Positions 1 through 8,741 of a DNA stretch of 64,000 nucleotides are shown one piece after another; within the stretch, counting starts at the first letter, position 1; every line of letters starts with the position of its first letter. The notes under the pieces are model-generated. The model ran no database searches. It saw only the letters and a list, made by a program, of their open reading frames with translations, and was not told the origin of the DNA. Both the position numbers and the translations under genes were made by a program. The DNA comes from Vibrio furnissii CIP 102972 (GTDB lineage: Bacteria; Pseudomonadota; Gammaproteobacteria; Enterobacterales; Vibrionaceae), in the NCBI RefSeq assembly GCF_000176175.1, contig NZ_ACZP01000014.1:1302001-1366000 (forward strand), in the 5' to 3' direction.

Positions 1-212
1 TTTTCTTCGCCGAGTAGGACTCGTTTTTTCCCTTGAGCAATCAAGCAGATACTTGATTTGTGCGTGTAGCTGGTTGGCGGTGTCGGGGCGTTCCAATGGC
101 TCAGTCGTACACCGGGAATTTCCGTATCAAACTGATTGGTGTTGTGAGTCCATTTGTCGATTTGGCGAGCAAAAGTTTCGATAGTTTTTGCCATGGAATG
201 GGGTTCTTTCAT
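1..212 (-). CDS. AraC-family regulator, N-terminal part only (cut by window start)
   Basis: Read from the reverse strand, an open frame starts at ATG 212 (GGGAG six bases upstream; a second ATG lies at 194) and runs off the left edge. The translation contains IPGVRLSHW followed by SSICLIAQGKKRVLLGEE. That is the signature of the AraC_N ligand-binding domain, where the usual text is close to CLVAQGRKRVLLGDE. The DNA-binding half is outside the window. The gene is divergent from the carboxymuconolactone-decarboxylase/cupin genes, so regulation of those genes is plausible but inferred. Confidence 0.8.
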   Translation of the reverse strand, partial: MKEPHSMAKTIETFARQIDKWTHNTNQFDTEIPGVRLSHWNAPTPPTSYTHKSSICLIAQGKKRVLLGEE

Positions 213-627
213 TGCGGCTCCCGAGATGACCTTGGTGGTCTTTGGCACGAATTGAATGCTGTAGTTATAACATCAAATCACTTCATGTAAAGAATATCAG
301 GCAAGCCCCTTGGCCGGTCAGAATGCCAGCGATGCCTCACCTGTCTAGCGTGTTGATTCGGTCAAGGCGTGATGCTTTCAATAGTATTTAATTATTTATC
401 AACGTATTAAGTTTATTGCTCTCTTGTGGTAGCGGTGGTTTTTCGGCCATCCATTTTTCCATGGCTTGAATATTGATTGGAGGAATGGGCAAGAAATAGC
501 GTTGAATAGGCTAACGTGAAGTCACGAAGAAGGCGTAAATTAGCCTCACGGTTTGGCGAGACACACATCGCTTGCGTTGCTTCTCGCAAACCGATGCCGT
601 GTTTTACCTGCCATACCGGAGATGCCG
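213..627. other. Divergent intergenic region (415 bp)
   Basis: Non-coding spacer between the leftward AraC-type gene and the rightward decarboxylase-like gene. It is AT-rich around 385-420, as expected for back-to-back promoters, but I see no convincing -35/-10 pair or clear operator repeat. Confidence 0.5.
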
Positions 628-1266
628 ATGAACCATCCAACTGAACAAGCATTAACAAATCAAGAACGCGCCATACTGCCGATCGCGGCGTTTACCGCCA
701 GCGGGCAGATCGAGTGTCTCAAAAACAGTCTTGAACACGGGTTGGATGCGGGGCTGACGGTCAATGCCATCAAAGCCGTTTTAGTTCAGCTTTATGCATA
801 CGCAGGATTTCCACGCAGCCTCAACGGATTAGGGGCGTTCATGGTTGTGCTGGAATCACGCAAACAACGCAGCATTGTGGATGAAAACGGCGAAGACGGA
901 TTGGCGATGGTTCCAGGCGACAGCTTGGCCGTGGGCACGCGTCATCAAACGCAACTGGTGGGTCAAGCGGTCACGGGCGCCTTGTTTGAGTTTGCACCGG
1001 CAATTGATGCGTATTTAAAAGCCCACTTGTTTGGCGACATCTTTCAAAGCGACGTATTGAGCTGGAAAGCGCGCGAATTGGCGACCATTGCTGCGTTGGC
1101 GAATATGAGTGGCGTGAATGCCCAGCTTCAAGCGCACTATGGCATTGCGATGAACAATGGTGTGACGGCGAAGCAACTTGACGAATTTATCGATGTGATT
1201 CGCGATACATGCGGAGAACGGGTTGCTGCAAATGCGGCCGACGTGCTCAATGCGGCACGACATTAA
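628..1266 (+). CDS. Carboxymuconolactone decarboxylase family protein (AhpD-like fold)
   Basis: 212 residues from ATG 628, chosen because GGAG at 618-621 sits six bases upstream; upstream in-frame codons lack a ribosome site. Two related helical repeats are visible: LTNQERAILPIAAFTASG with VLVQLYAYAGFPRSLN, then ARELATIAALANMSG with LQAHYGIAMNNGV. That is the double-domain form of this family. No CxxC pair typical of AhpD peroxidase partners is present, so peroxidase chemistry is unlikely. It sits 55 bp before a cupin, a common pairing for small oxidative-stress or detoxification operons. Exact substrate unknown. Confidence 0.85.
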   Translation: MNHPTEQALTNQERAILPIAAFTASGQIECLKNSLEHGLDAGLTVNAIKAVLVQLYAYAGFPRSLNGLGAFMVVLESRKQRSIVDENGEDGLAMVPGDSLAVGTRHQTQLVGQAVTGALFEFAPAIDAYLKAHLFGDIFQSDVLSWKARELATIAALANMSGVNAQLQAHYGIAMNNGVTAKQLDEFIDVIRDTCGERVAANAADVLNAARH

Positions 1267-1321
1267 ACCCGGTATCCCACGTAGATGCGATGAACACAAC
1301 AAAGAATGATTGGAGTTTACG

Positions 1322-1765
1322 ATGAGTCATGAAGCAAAAACATTGATCCCAGAAGCACTGAAAGCTGGCAATTTTAACGGCAAAGGCATTTTTGATTTTG
1401 GTGAAGAGAACGTGGCGTATGCCGATTACTTTACGGGTACCAGCTACCTTGCTTTGCTGAATATCCCGGGGGTGGTTGTGGCCAATGTGACCTTTGAACC
1501 GGGTTGCCGTAACTTCTGGCATATTCATCACAAAGGCGGCCAAATCTTGCTGGCGACCGGTGGTCGCGGTTGGTATCAAGAAGCCGGTCAACCGGCACAA
1601 GAACTGAACCCTGGCGATGTGGTTCACATTGCACCGGGTACGAAACACTGGCACGGCGCGGCCAAAGACAGCTGGTTTGCTCATGTTGCGGTAGAAATCC
1701 CAGCGGAAGGTGCCAGCAACGAATGGTGCGCTCCCGTTTCTGATGAAGAATACAACGCACTGTAA
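1322..1765 (+). CDS. Cupin-domain protein
   Basis: 147 residues from ATG 1322 with GGAG eight bases upstream. Cupin motif 1 appears as CRNFWHIHHKGGQILLATGG and motif 2 as PGDVVHIAPGTKHWHGA, giving the His/His and His metal ligands of a single-domain RmlC-like barrel. It is cotranscribed with the upstream decarboxylase-like gene (short spacer, same strand) and is followed by a factor-independent terminator. Substrate not predictable. Confidence 0.88.
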   Translation: MSHEAKTLIPEALKAGNFNGKGIFDFGEENVAYADYFTGTSYLALLNIPGVVVANVTFEPGCRNFWHIHHKGGQILLATGGRGWYQEAGQPAQELNPGDVVHIAPGTKHWHGAAKDSWFAHVAVEIPAEGASNEWCAPVSDEEYNAL

Positions 1766-1783
1766 GCGTTAAATCCACGTCCC

Positions 1784-1813
1784 AGCGCCAGCATCCGCCT
1801 GGCGCTTTTCTTT
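1784..1813 (+). terminator. Rho-independent terminator after the cupin gene
   Basis: Perfect 8-bp stem AGCGCCAG / CTGGCGCT with a 7-nt loop, followed by TTTCTTT. It ends the decarboxylase-cupin transcription unit 20 bp after the stop codon. Confidence 0.85.
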
Positions 1814-1841
1814 CCGAACTCTCGCTAAGCTCAGGTTAATT

Positions 1842-2720
1842 ATGAAAAATGTCATTCAGACTCAAGAGAAAATATCCGACCGTTTCTACGAAGGCGAACG
1901 CCCTTTGTATGCAGCGAGCAACACCTTTTTGCACAAGGTGCGTTTCTATCCGGGTGAATCGGCGATGAAGCACACCCACCACATGACAGCAATGCAGTGC
2001 GAATTCATGGGCAAATACCCATTCTGGCACAGCAACCACGTTTTGTTGGAACAAAGTCTGTTCACCGTCTACGCGCGTGCCGCGATTTGGTATACCGACC
2101 ATCTGACCATGAAAAATTGCGTGGTGGAAGCGCCTAAAATGTTCCGTCGCGTTTCCCATTTACATATCGAAAACTCGCGCTTCCCCAATGCCGGTGAAAC
2201 GTTGTGGATGTGCCATGATGTGACACTCAACAATGTTGAAATGCGTGGCGCCGATTACGTGTTCATGAACTGTGAAAATGTCGAGATCGACGGTTTTAAA
2301 TTGCAGGGCAACTACTCATTCCAAGATGCCAAAAACGTCACGATTCGTAACGCATATCTGGATTCAAAAGATGCATTCTGGGGTTCTGAAAACATCACGG
2401 TGTACGACAGTGTGCTTGATGGTGAGTACTTGGGCTGGCATTCGAAAAATCTGCGCTTGGTGAATTGCACCATTCGCGGTGAACAACCTTTGTGTTATGC
2501 GCAGGATTTGGTGATGGAAAACTGCGTGATGGAAGAGACCGATCTCTGTTTTGAGTATGCCACGCTGCACGCGGAGATCGTGTCTGACATTATGAGCGTG
2601 AAGAACCCTTTGTCGGGTTACATCAAAGCACGTTCGATCGGCGACATCATCATTGATGAACATAGCCGCGATCCAAAGGCGTGTATTATCGAAACGCAAA
2701 CCAAGGCAGGCGCGGAATGA
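1842..2720 (+). CDS. DUF3737 family protein, right-handed beta-helix
   Basis: 292 residues. The body is a run of short repeating strands with hydrophobic/Asn ladders (for example VTLNNVEMRG, VEIDGFKLQG, VTIRNAYLDS, ITVYDSVLDG), typical of a pectate-lyase-like beta-helix and matching the DUF3737 family by overall text. No signal peptide, so cytoplasmic. Its stop codon overlaps the start of the next gene (ATGA at 2717-2720), which indicates translational coupling to the aminotransferase. Function unknown. Confidence 0.85.
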   Translation: MKNVIQTQEKISDRFYEGERPLYAASNTFLHKVRFYPGESAMKHTHHMTAMQCEFMGKYPFWHSNHVLLEQSLFTVYARAAIWYTDHLTMKNCVVEAPKMFRRVSHLHIENSRFPNAGETLWMCHDVTLNNVEMRGADYVFMNCENVEIDGFKLQGNYSFQDAKNVTIRNAYLDSKDAFWGSENITVYDSVLDGEYLGWHSKNLRLVNCTIRGEQPLCYAQDLVMENCVMEETDLCFEYATLHAEIVSDIMSVKNPLSGYIKARSIGDIIIDEHSRDPKACIIETQTKAGAE

Positions 2721-3886
2721 GCACATTCGATTTTGATACCATCATCAATCGACATCACACCGGTAGCGCTAAATGGGACAGTCCCCATGATGAATCGGTG
2801 TTACCGATGTGGGTTGCAGACATGGATTTTCGCACCGCTCCGCCCATCATTGATGCGCTGCAACGCCGAGTCGCGCATGGCATCTTTGGGTACGCGAGTG
2901 TACCAGATGCGTATTTTCAGGCGGTGATTGACTGGTTTACACGTCGTCACGGATTTGCGATGCAGCGTGAATGGATTTTATATACCTCCGGTGTTGTGCC
3001 TGCGTTATCGGCGATATTAAAAGCAGTGACGCAGCCCGGCGATGGTGTGATCGTGCAAACGCCCGCGTACAACTGCTTTTTTAGTTCAGTGCGTAACATG
3101 CAGTGCCAGCTGGTGGAGAATCCGCTCATTAATCGTGATGGTTTTTATGAAATGGATTTTGATCATCTGGAGAAAGTGGCTGCGCAACCCCACGTAACGG
3201 CGATGATTTTGTGTAATCCGCACAACCCGGTTGGCCGTGCGTGGCGTGAGCAAGAACTACGGCGTGTGGGCGAGATCTGCTTTCAACATGGTGTGATGGT
3301 GATCAGTGATGAAATTCATTGCGACCTAATGTTCCCGGGGCAAACGCATCAACCGTTTGCAGCATTGGGGGAGGCATTTCTGCGTCACAGTGTCACGACT
3401 CATTCACCAAGCAAGTCATTCAATATTGCTGGGCTGCAAATCGCCAATATCATCGCAGCGGATGAGCGTATCAGAGCCCGTGTGGATCGCGCGCTCAATA
3501 TTCATGAAGTGTGTGATGTGAACCCGTTTGGTGTCACCGCATTGATCGCGGCCTACAACGACAGTGAAGCTTGGTTGGATGCGCTGACTGGGTATTTGCA
3601 TCAGAACTACGAACTGGTCAGCGATTTTATCGCCACGCATTTGCCGCAGCTTCAACTGACTCAGCAACAAGCGACTTACCTGGCGTGGATTGATTGTCGC
3701 AGCCTCGCAATGAGCTCAACACAACTGACGGAAAGACTACGCCGAGAAGGTAAACTGATGCTCAATGCGGGCACGGTGTATGGCGACGCCGGTGAGGGGT
3801 ATCTGCGCCTCAATATGGCCTGCCCACGTGAGCAATTGATGGATGGACTGAACCGACTGCGCGCGGTGATCAGCCAATTGAACTAG
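2717..3886 (+). CDS. MalY/PatB-type PLP aminotransferase (cystathionine beta-lyase-like)
   Basis: 389 residues from ATG 2717, which overlaps the DUF3737 stop. Fold-type I PLP signatures are present: VLPMWVADMDF near the N-terminus (typical of MalY/PatB), the substrate region NPHNPVGRAW, the SDEIHCDLMF aspartate segment and the lysine motif SPSKSFNIAGLQ. Family members cleave cystathionine or other C-S bonds. Coupling with DUF3737 is recurrent in my recollection of such loci but its meaning is unknown. Confidence 0.87.
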   Translation: MSTFDFDTIINRHHTGSAKWDSPHDESVLPMWVADMDFRTAPPIIDALQRRVAHGIFGYASVPDAYFQAVIDWFTRRHGFAMQREWILYTSGVVPALSAILKAVTQPGDGVIVQTPAYNCFFSSVRNMQCQLVENPLINRDGFYEMDFDHLEKVAAQPHVTAMILCNPHNPVGRAWREQELRRVGEICFQHGVMVISDEIHCDLMFPGQTHQPFAALGEAFLRHSVTTHSPSKSFNIAGLQIANIIAADERIRARVDRALNIHEVCDVNPFGVTALIAAYNDSEAWLDALTGYLHQNYELVSDFIATHLPQLQLTQQQATYLAWIDCRSLAMSSTQLTERLRREGKLMLNAGTVYGDAGEGYLRLNMACPREQLMDGLNRLRAVISQLN

Positions 3887-3896
3887 GTGACATTGA

Positions 3897-4352
3897 ATGA
3901 GAAAACGCTCACGTTTATTGCGATTTGGGTTGTTTCTACTCAGTACATTGACAATCAAAATGGCGAGCGCGAACACTGCGCTCGGCCAAGGAGAACACAC
4001 CATGAAGATCCGTTTCGTGTTTGACGATCGCGCCGTGACCGCAGCACTCAACGATTCTCCCTCGACGCAGGATTTCCTTCGTCAACTGCCGTTGAGCTTT
4101 GAACTGGAAGATTACGCGCGTACGGAGAAAATTGCCGATTTGCCCTGTAAACTGACCACTCAAGGCGCGCCATCGGGTACCGCATCTAAAGCAGGTGACA
4201 TTGCTTATTACGCGCCGTGGGGAAACTTAGTCATATTCTACAAAGACTTTGGTTATGCTTCCGGACTGATCCATTTAGGTCAACTGGATGGTGGTCTCGA
4301 TCGCTTGACCAGTAACGGCTCAATGCGTGTCACTATCGAACGAGCCGATTAA
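3897..4352 (+). CDS. Exported cyclophilin-like-fold protein
   Basis: 151 residues. Residues 1-25 form a signal peptide (RKR, hydrophobic core LLRFGLFLLSTL, then MASA). The mature part, MKIRFVFDDRAVTAAL to LPLSFELEDYA, AYYAPWGNLVIFYKDFG and GLIHLGQLDGGLD, matches the small cyclophilin-like domain found in bacterial DUF-type proteins that often accompany flavodoxins. The internal ATG at 4002, with AAGGAG upstream, could give a cytoplasmic 116-residue form. It follows the aminotransferase by 10 bp, so probably the same operon. Confidence 0.78.
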   Translation: MRKRSRLLRFGLFLLSTLTIKMASANTALGQGEHTMKIRFVFDDRAVTAALNDSPSTQDFLRQLPLSFELEDYARTEKIADLPCKLTTQGAPSGTASKAGDIAYYAPWGNLVIFYKDFGYASGLIHLGQLDGGLDRLTSNGSMRVTIERAD

Positions 4353-4622
4353 GGGCACGATGGTATCGGCTTTCAATCGATAGGCACGAAAATCAACTTG
4401 ACGCAATGACGGCAAGTTGGTTAAGGTTTCGCCATCATTTCTTTCGGAGTTTACGCCAATATGAACAACTAAACCTGTCATCCATATTTGATTTTATTTT
4501 TGGATACACAGGGTTAGTAGGCGTAGCTCACTTTCCGACATTGCTTGTCATTGCGCGCATCGATTGATGTGCTCAACCGCATTCCGCTACGGCTATTGCC
4601 CCTGTCACACAGGAGGCAAACG

Positions 4623-6218
4623 ATGCCATTTTTACAAGCCACTCAAATTAGCTATCAATTCGATAACGGCGACACGCTGTTTCAATCCATCTCGTGTTCT
4701 ATGACTCAACGCCGTGTGGGGTTGGTCGGGCGAAACGGGGTAGGGAAATCGCTGTTCGCTGCTTTACTATGCGGTGAACGTCAACCTTCAACGGGCCACG
4801 TCGTACGGCCCAATTCGGTCGCGATTTATCGTCAACTGCCGTCTGAATTGCGGTCATACACTTGTACGATTGCGGAGTTTCTCGGGCTACAAGCCGTTCT
4901 TGATGCGCTCAAACAAATTGAATCGGGTGATTGCTCTCAACATGGGTTTGATCTCGTGGGAGATGCGTGGGACCTGCCTGCGAAACTCAACCAACAACTG
5001 GTCGCCATGAACTTGCCACCCGATCCAGCCTTTTTATGCGCCAAACTCAGTGGTGGGCAACTTGCTCGGCTTCAATTGTGGCAACTGCTCACCAGCGACG
5101 CAGCGCTGCTGATCCTTGATGAGCCATCGAACCACCTCGACACTCAAGCCAAGGAGTGGCTGGTGGACACCATGAGAACGTTTTCGGGCGCTATTTTACT
5201 GATTAGTCACGACCGTCAGTTGCTGCGTGATATGGACGAAATCTGGGAATTGTCTGGCCTTGGCTTGCGCGTGTTTGGCGGTCATTACGAGAAGTATGCC
5301 GAACAAAAGCGTAGCGAGGTGCAGGCAGTTGAGCGTCAGTTGGCTTGTGTGAGCAAGCAGCAAAAGCAACTTGAAGCGCAGGCGCAGCGAAACCGCGAAA
5401 AGGCAGAGCAACGAGCCGCGCAAGGAAACAAACTGCGCAAAGCGGGCAGTCAGGCCACCATTTTGCTCGATGGTAAAAAAGATAAAGCAACAGCGCGAGC
5501 GGCCAATCGCCGCCAGAATGAAGAGCGACGGCAAAGCGATTTGCACGCCAAAGCGCAGCGGTTACAGGCGAGAAAGGAGCAACTGAAAGGCCAAACACTC
5601 TATTTGACCGGACATTCGCCACAACCCCGCAACGTGATCACGCTTATCGGCGCCGAGTTGATGTTTGGCAACGTGCCCCCTCAAACATTCACGCTGCATG
5701 CGAACGACAAAGTTCACCTGACTGGCCGCAATGGTTGCGGCAAATCCACGTTACTCAAAACCTTAGTGGGTGACCTCCCGCTGGCAAGCGGTGAGTTGCG
5801 ATTAAATACCGCGTTGTATTACCTCGACCAACATTTTGGCGCAGTTCGAGACGAGTTATCGGTGTTAGACAATCTGCTGCAACAGTGCGCGGGAATGAAA
5901 GAAGGTGATGCGCGTACCGTGTTGGCCGGCATCGGCTTTCGTCATGATCGTGTCTTTTGTCAAGGCAATGTACTGAGTGGTGGCGAGAAGATGAAACTCA
6001 CTATGCTCATTGCCAGCCATCAGCCCACGCAACCATTTCTGTTGTTGGATGAGCCGGATAACCATCTCGACCTTGATTCCAAATACATGCTAGCTCAAGC
6101 GCTACAACGCTACGCCGGCGGCTTTATTCTGATTAGCCATGACGCAACGTTTGCCCAAGAATCGGGTGTACAACGTGAGATTGTGATGACGTCATTGAGT
6201 GAAAACAGGTCGATTTGA
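4623..6218 (+). CDS. ABC-F family ATPase
   Basis: 531 residues from ATG 4623 with a strong AGGAGG site. Two nucleotide-binding domains: Walker A GRNGVGKS (36-43) with LSGGQLARL and LLILDEPSNHLD, then GRNGCGKS with LSGGEKMKL and LLLDEPDNHLD. The linker is rich in Lys/Arg/Gln/Ala (a coiled-coil P-site tip region). There are no membrane segments, which makes it an ABC-F translation factor rather than a transporter. Last gene before the integron platform. Confidence 0.93.
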   Translation: MPFLQATQISYQFDNGDTLFQSISCSMTQRRVGLVGRNGVGKSLFAALLCGERQPSTGHVVRPNSVAIYRQLPSELRSYTCTIAEFLGLQAVLDALKQIESGDCSQHGFDLVGDAWDLPAKLNQQLVAMNLPPDPAFLCAKLSGGQLARLQLWQLLTSDAALLILDEPSNHLDTQAKEWLVDTMRTFSGAILLISHDRQLLRDMDEIWELSGLGLRVFGGHYEKYAEQKRSEVQAVERQLACVSKQQKQLEAQAQRNREKAEQRAAQGNKLRKAGSQATILLDGKKDKATARAANRRQNEERRQSDLHAKAQRLQARKEQLKGQTLYLTGHSPQPRNVITLIGAELMFGNVPPQTFTLHANDKVHLTGRNGCGKSTLLKTLVGDLPLASGELRLNTALYYLDQHFGAVRDELSVLDNLLQQCAGMKEGDARTVLAGIGFRHDRVFCQGNVLSGGEKMKLTMLIASHQPTQPFLLLDEPDNHLDLDSKYMLAQALQRYAGGFILISHDATFAQESGVQREIVMTSLSENRSI

Positions 6219-6430
6219 GCGGGTGTATTCATGCGCGATTAGTTATACGCCTCAAATATTCAACGTCGCGGCTCAAACCGCCAATGGACGTTTAGCGTAT
6301 GCAATCATCTAATTTTAGGTTGCATCGCTTTTCGTTAAGTTACCGCAGGATTGAGGTCGGTATTGTGAGATACACTATGCAGGTGATTGCAACTGCATGG
6401 CTTTGGTTCCGGACAAGGCGTGGCGGTAGC

Positions 6431-6448
6431 GTGCCTAAAATCAGGCAC
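6431..6448. other. Hairpin downstream of intI
   Basis: Perfect inverted repeat GTGCCT / AGGCAC with a 6-nt loop, 33 bp beyond the intI stop codon. It lacks a T-run, so it may be a weak terminator or only mRNA 3' end protection. The rest of the 262-bp gap (6219-6480) shows no gene. Confidence 0.4.
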
Positions 6449-6480
6449 TCATACCATCAAGCATAGCGTTAAGTATGCCG

Positions 6481-7470
6481 TTAAACATTGGGTGATGTGT
6501 TGCCAATGAACAAGTTGGATAATGGACTTCTGACGCCGCTGGCTCCGCGTTCGATCACATGCGTGTAAATTTGTGTTGTTTTGACATCAGAATGGCCCAG
6601 TTGCTCTTGCACGGTTCGAATGTCGGCTCCCGCTTCGAGTAAGTGTGTGGCAAATGAGTGTCGTAAGGTATGACACGACAACGGCTTCGCAATTTCAGCA
6701 GTAAAACGTGCTTTAATTATGGTTTTTTGCAGCGTGGTTTCATGTAGATGATGGCGATACCAACCCGGTTTGTCGCCATATCGACACAACTGTTTAGCTG
6801 GAAAGAGGAATTGCCATTCCAAGCTCTTCGACGCAGAGGGATATTTCTCGGCGAGTCGGTTTGGCATTTGGACGCCATCATAATTTGGGTTCAGTTGATC
6901 TTGAGTATATAAATGCTTCACGGTCTCGATTTGAAAGCGAAGTAGGGGATGAAGCTCTTTCGCCAGTGTGACGACGCGGCTCTTTCCGCCCTTACTTTGC
7001 CAGCCCCTGATGGCACCATAGTCGAAATCAATATCTTTAACTCGTAACCTGATGGTTTCCATCAAACGTAACCCGGAACCATACATCAATTGATAAGGCA
7101 GTAGTGTCTGCGCTGGAATGGCCGCGAACAGCTTTTTGATCTCCGTTGGTGTGAGGACAACTGGCAGTTTCCGCTGCTTTTTCGAATGGCGGAAGCGCAA
7201 ATCGATGTCGAGCGGCTTTTTCAAAAACTCTTTATAGAGAAATACCAAAGCGTTCAACGCTAAGTTTTGGGTCGATGCCGCAACTTGTTTGCTGACCACT
7301 AAATCCGACAAAAAGGCTTCGACATCGCGGTTACCAAGTTTGTTTGGATGTTGGTTACCATGAAAACGAATGTATTGAACCACCCAGTACAAATAACTTT
7401 CAATCGTTTTACGCGCGTAGTGACGTACTTGCATGAACTCAGTCAAACTGGTCAAAAACGGTGATTTCAT
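6481..7470 (-). CDS. intIA: Integron integrase IntI (Vibrio chromosomal type)
   Basis: 329 residues. Tyrosine recombinase with an N-terminal SAM-like core-binding domain (1-95) and a catalytic domain carrying Arg135 (GSGLRLMET), Lys160, His267-x-x-Arg270 (HTLRHSFATH), His293 (LGHSDVKTT) and nucleophile Tyr302 (IYTH). The extra segment between about 190 and 245, ending with KPGWYRHHLHETTLQKT, is the insertion that distinguishes IntI from XerC/D. It catalyses attC x attI and attC x attC recombination. It is transcribed away from the array, as in all integrons, with an SOS box directly upstream. The gene looks intact. Confidence 0.97.
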   Translation of the reverse strand: MKSPFLTSLTEFMQVRHYARKTIESYLYWVVQYIRFHGNQHPNKLGNRDVEAFLSDLVVSKQVAASTQNLALNALVFLYKEFLKKPLDIDLRFRHSKKQRKLPVVLTPTEIKKLFAAIPAQTLLPYQLMYGSGLRLMETIRLRVKDIDFDYGAIRGWQSKGGKSRVVTLAKELHPLLRFQIETVKHLYTQDQLNPNYDGVQMPNRLAEKYPSASKSLEWQFLFPAKQLCRYGDKPGWYRHHLHETTLQKTIIKARFTAEIAKPLSCHTLRHSFATHLLEAGADIRTVQEQLGHSDVKTTQIYTHVIERGASGVRSPLSNLFIGNTSPNV

Positions 7471-7484
7471 CTTTATCTCGAATA

Positions 7485-7500
7485 CTGTTTTAATATACAG
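7485..7500 (-). promoter_or_regulatory. LexA (SOS) box of the integrase gene
   Basis: CTGTTTTAATATACAG matches CTGT-N8-ACAG with an AT-only centre, 15 bp upstream of the intI ATG. It overlaps the expected integrase promoter. SOS control of intI is established for V. cholerae. Confidence 0.85.
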
Positions 7501-7684
7501 TCTATTGTAAGCCGACGCGGAAAGGATATTAAATAGACAAAGGCAGCATTTCGTGACTTGTGTAATCCAAAATCAAACTTCTCTCATGCTTGGTTTGTTG
7601 GGGGATACGAATGATTTACGAAGTTTGGAAAGCGTAACCTATATAGACAAGTTCGGGGTGAAGCTGTCAGTATAATAATTGTTA
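7501..7684 (+). other. attI primary insertion site
   Basis: About 180 non-coding bp between intI and the first cassette. The crossover triplet is GTT at 7681-7683 (GTTAGGC), since the first cassette begins TTAGGCAT and ends ATGCC before its TAAC. Accessory IntI sites cannot be placed by eye. Confidence 0.8.
7644..7676 (+). promoter_or_regulatory. Candidate cassette promoter Pc
   Basis: A consensus -10 TATAAT at 7671-7676 lies just before the attI crossover. The best -35 is TAGACA (7644-7649), with a long 21-bp spacer, so strength is uncertain. It would fire directly into the newest cassette. Confidence 0.4.
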
Positions 7685-7700
7685 GGCATCAGGATAATAT

Positions 7701-8063
7701 ATGAAGCGAAATTTTGAACTCATTAGAGCCTTATTGTTTTACTTTGAGAAAAAAGAAGATTCTCAAATGGTGGAAACACCTGCAATTCCAGAATACGACG
7801 ATTTAGTTATAAACTACCATTGCCGTCTATTATTTGATGCCGGATTTTTACGTTGTGAACCTATTCGGTCAACTACGTCAGATAGGGTAATTAGAGTTTT
7901 ATGCTTTGAACTTACTTGGGATGGGCATGAATTTCTAGACCGCATAAGATCTGATACGACTTGGAACAAAGTTAAAAGCTATGCAAAAGATAAAGGGTTA
8001 TCTTTAACGTTTTCTATCGTTACAGGCATTACGCAAAAATTTGCTCTCGAGGCAATGTCGTAA
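7701..8063 (+). CDS. DUF2513-type protein (cassette 1)
   Basis: 120 residues. The N-terminus MKRNFELIRALLFYFEKK, the later YHCRLLFDAGFL, and the C-terminal WDGHEFLDRIRSDTTWNKVK match the DUF2513 family, a small winged-helix-like protein common in phages and mobile DNA. First cassette behind attI, so probably expressed from Pc. Function unknown. Confidence 0.75.
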   Translation: MKRNFELIRALLFYFEKKEDSQMVETPAIPEYDDLVINYHCRLLFDAGFLRCEPIRSTTSDRVIRVLCFELTWDGHEFLDRIRSDTTWNKVKSYAKDKGLSLTFSIVTGITQKFALEAMS

Positions 8064-8070
8064 AAATGCC

Positions 8071-8191
8071 TAACAAAGCGTTCAAGCGGGACTCATGCCG
8101 CGTGGCATTTTTGGTTTGCGGTGATTTTTGGTGGTGAAAGTGGTCTGCGGAAGGTTGGTTTATGCGGCATTCCCCCCTTAACGCGGCGTTA
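8071..8191 (+). repeat. attC 1
   Basis: 121 bp. Outer arms TAACAAAGCGTTCAAG and CTTAACGCGGCGTTA. This is the commonest attC type of the array (called type A below). Confidence 0.93.
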
Positions 8192-8208
8192 TGTTGTTGG
8201 AGGGAATT

Positions 8209-8625
8209 TTGCAATTATCAAAGATCAATTACAAAGATCTAAATCCACGTCAGCAAGAAATATTCAATTTTCAAAAATTGTCAGCGGTGTTAGCCGAATA
8301 TGGATTTAACTGCATTAAGTTAGCTGATGATTGGCAAGGGGCAGATTTCCTGGCATATCATATCGATGGTCAAGAAAGTCTTAGAGTTCAGCTGAAATCG
8401 AGATTAACGATAAGTCTAAAGTATGTTGGTAAAGACCTTTACATGGCATTTCCTATTAAAAATAAGTGGTATCTAATCGAACATGATGTTCTAGTAAGCT
8501 TGGTTGGAGAACATACGAATTGGCTAAATTCCCCGTCTTGGGTAAACGATGGCTCTTATCACTCAGCAAGACCAAATAAGCAAATACTTGAGGCAATCAG
8601 TGCCAATCTTTTAGAACCAACATAA
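8209..8625 (+). CDS. Hypothetical protein (cassette 2)
   Basis: 138 residues from TTG 8209, which has GGAGGG four bases upstream; the in-frame ATG at 8191 lies in the preceding attC core. Mixed alpha/beta text with GADFLAYHIDG and SLRVQLKSRLTISLKYVGKDLYMAF. The D-x13-QLK spacing resembles a PD-(D/E)XK nuclease core (Asp in GADF, Gln-x-Lys in VQLKS), but this is by inspection only. No membrane segment. Confidence 0.65.
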   Translation: MQLSKINYKDLNPRQQEIFNFQKLSAVLAEYGFNCIKLADDWQGADFLAYHIDGQESLRVQLKSRLTISLKYVGKDLYMAFPIKNKWYLIEHDVLVSLVGEHTNWLNSPSWVNDGSYHSARPNKQILEAISANLLEPT

Positions 8626-8740
8626 CAAGCAATTCAAGCTGATTCGCAACGCTCGGCGCTTTCGGTTTCTACTTGTTCGGTGGTTACGGTGCAGTGTTTT
8701 AGTAAGGAGGCAGCATTGCTCACAACTTAATTGGGCGTTA
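8623..8740 (+). repeat. attC 2
   Basis: 118 bp. Arms TAACAAGCAATTCAAG and CTTAATTGGGCGTTA (type C, AATT arms). It overlaps the stop codon of the preceding gene. Confidence 0.92.
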
Positions 8741-8741
8741 G

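Noticed and set aside
60..290. 76-codon plus-strand frame at the left edge
   Set aside because: Lies opposite the AraC-type N-terminus, which has family motifs and a ribosome site.
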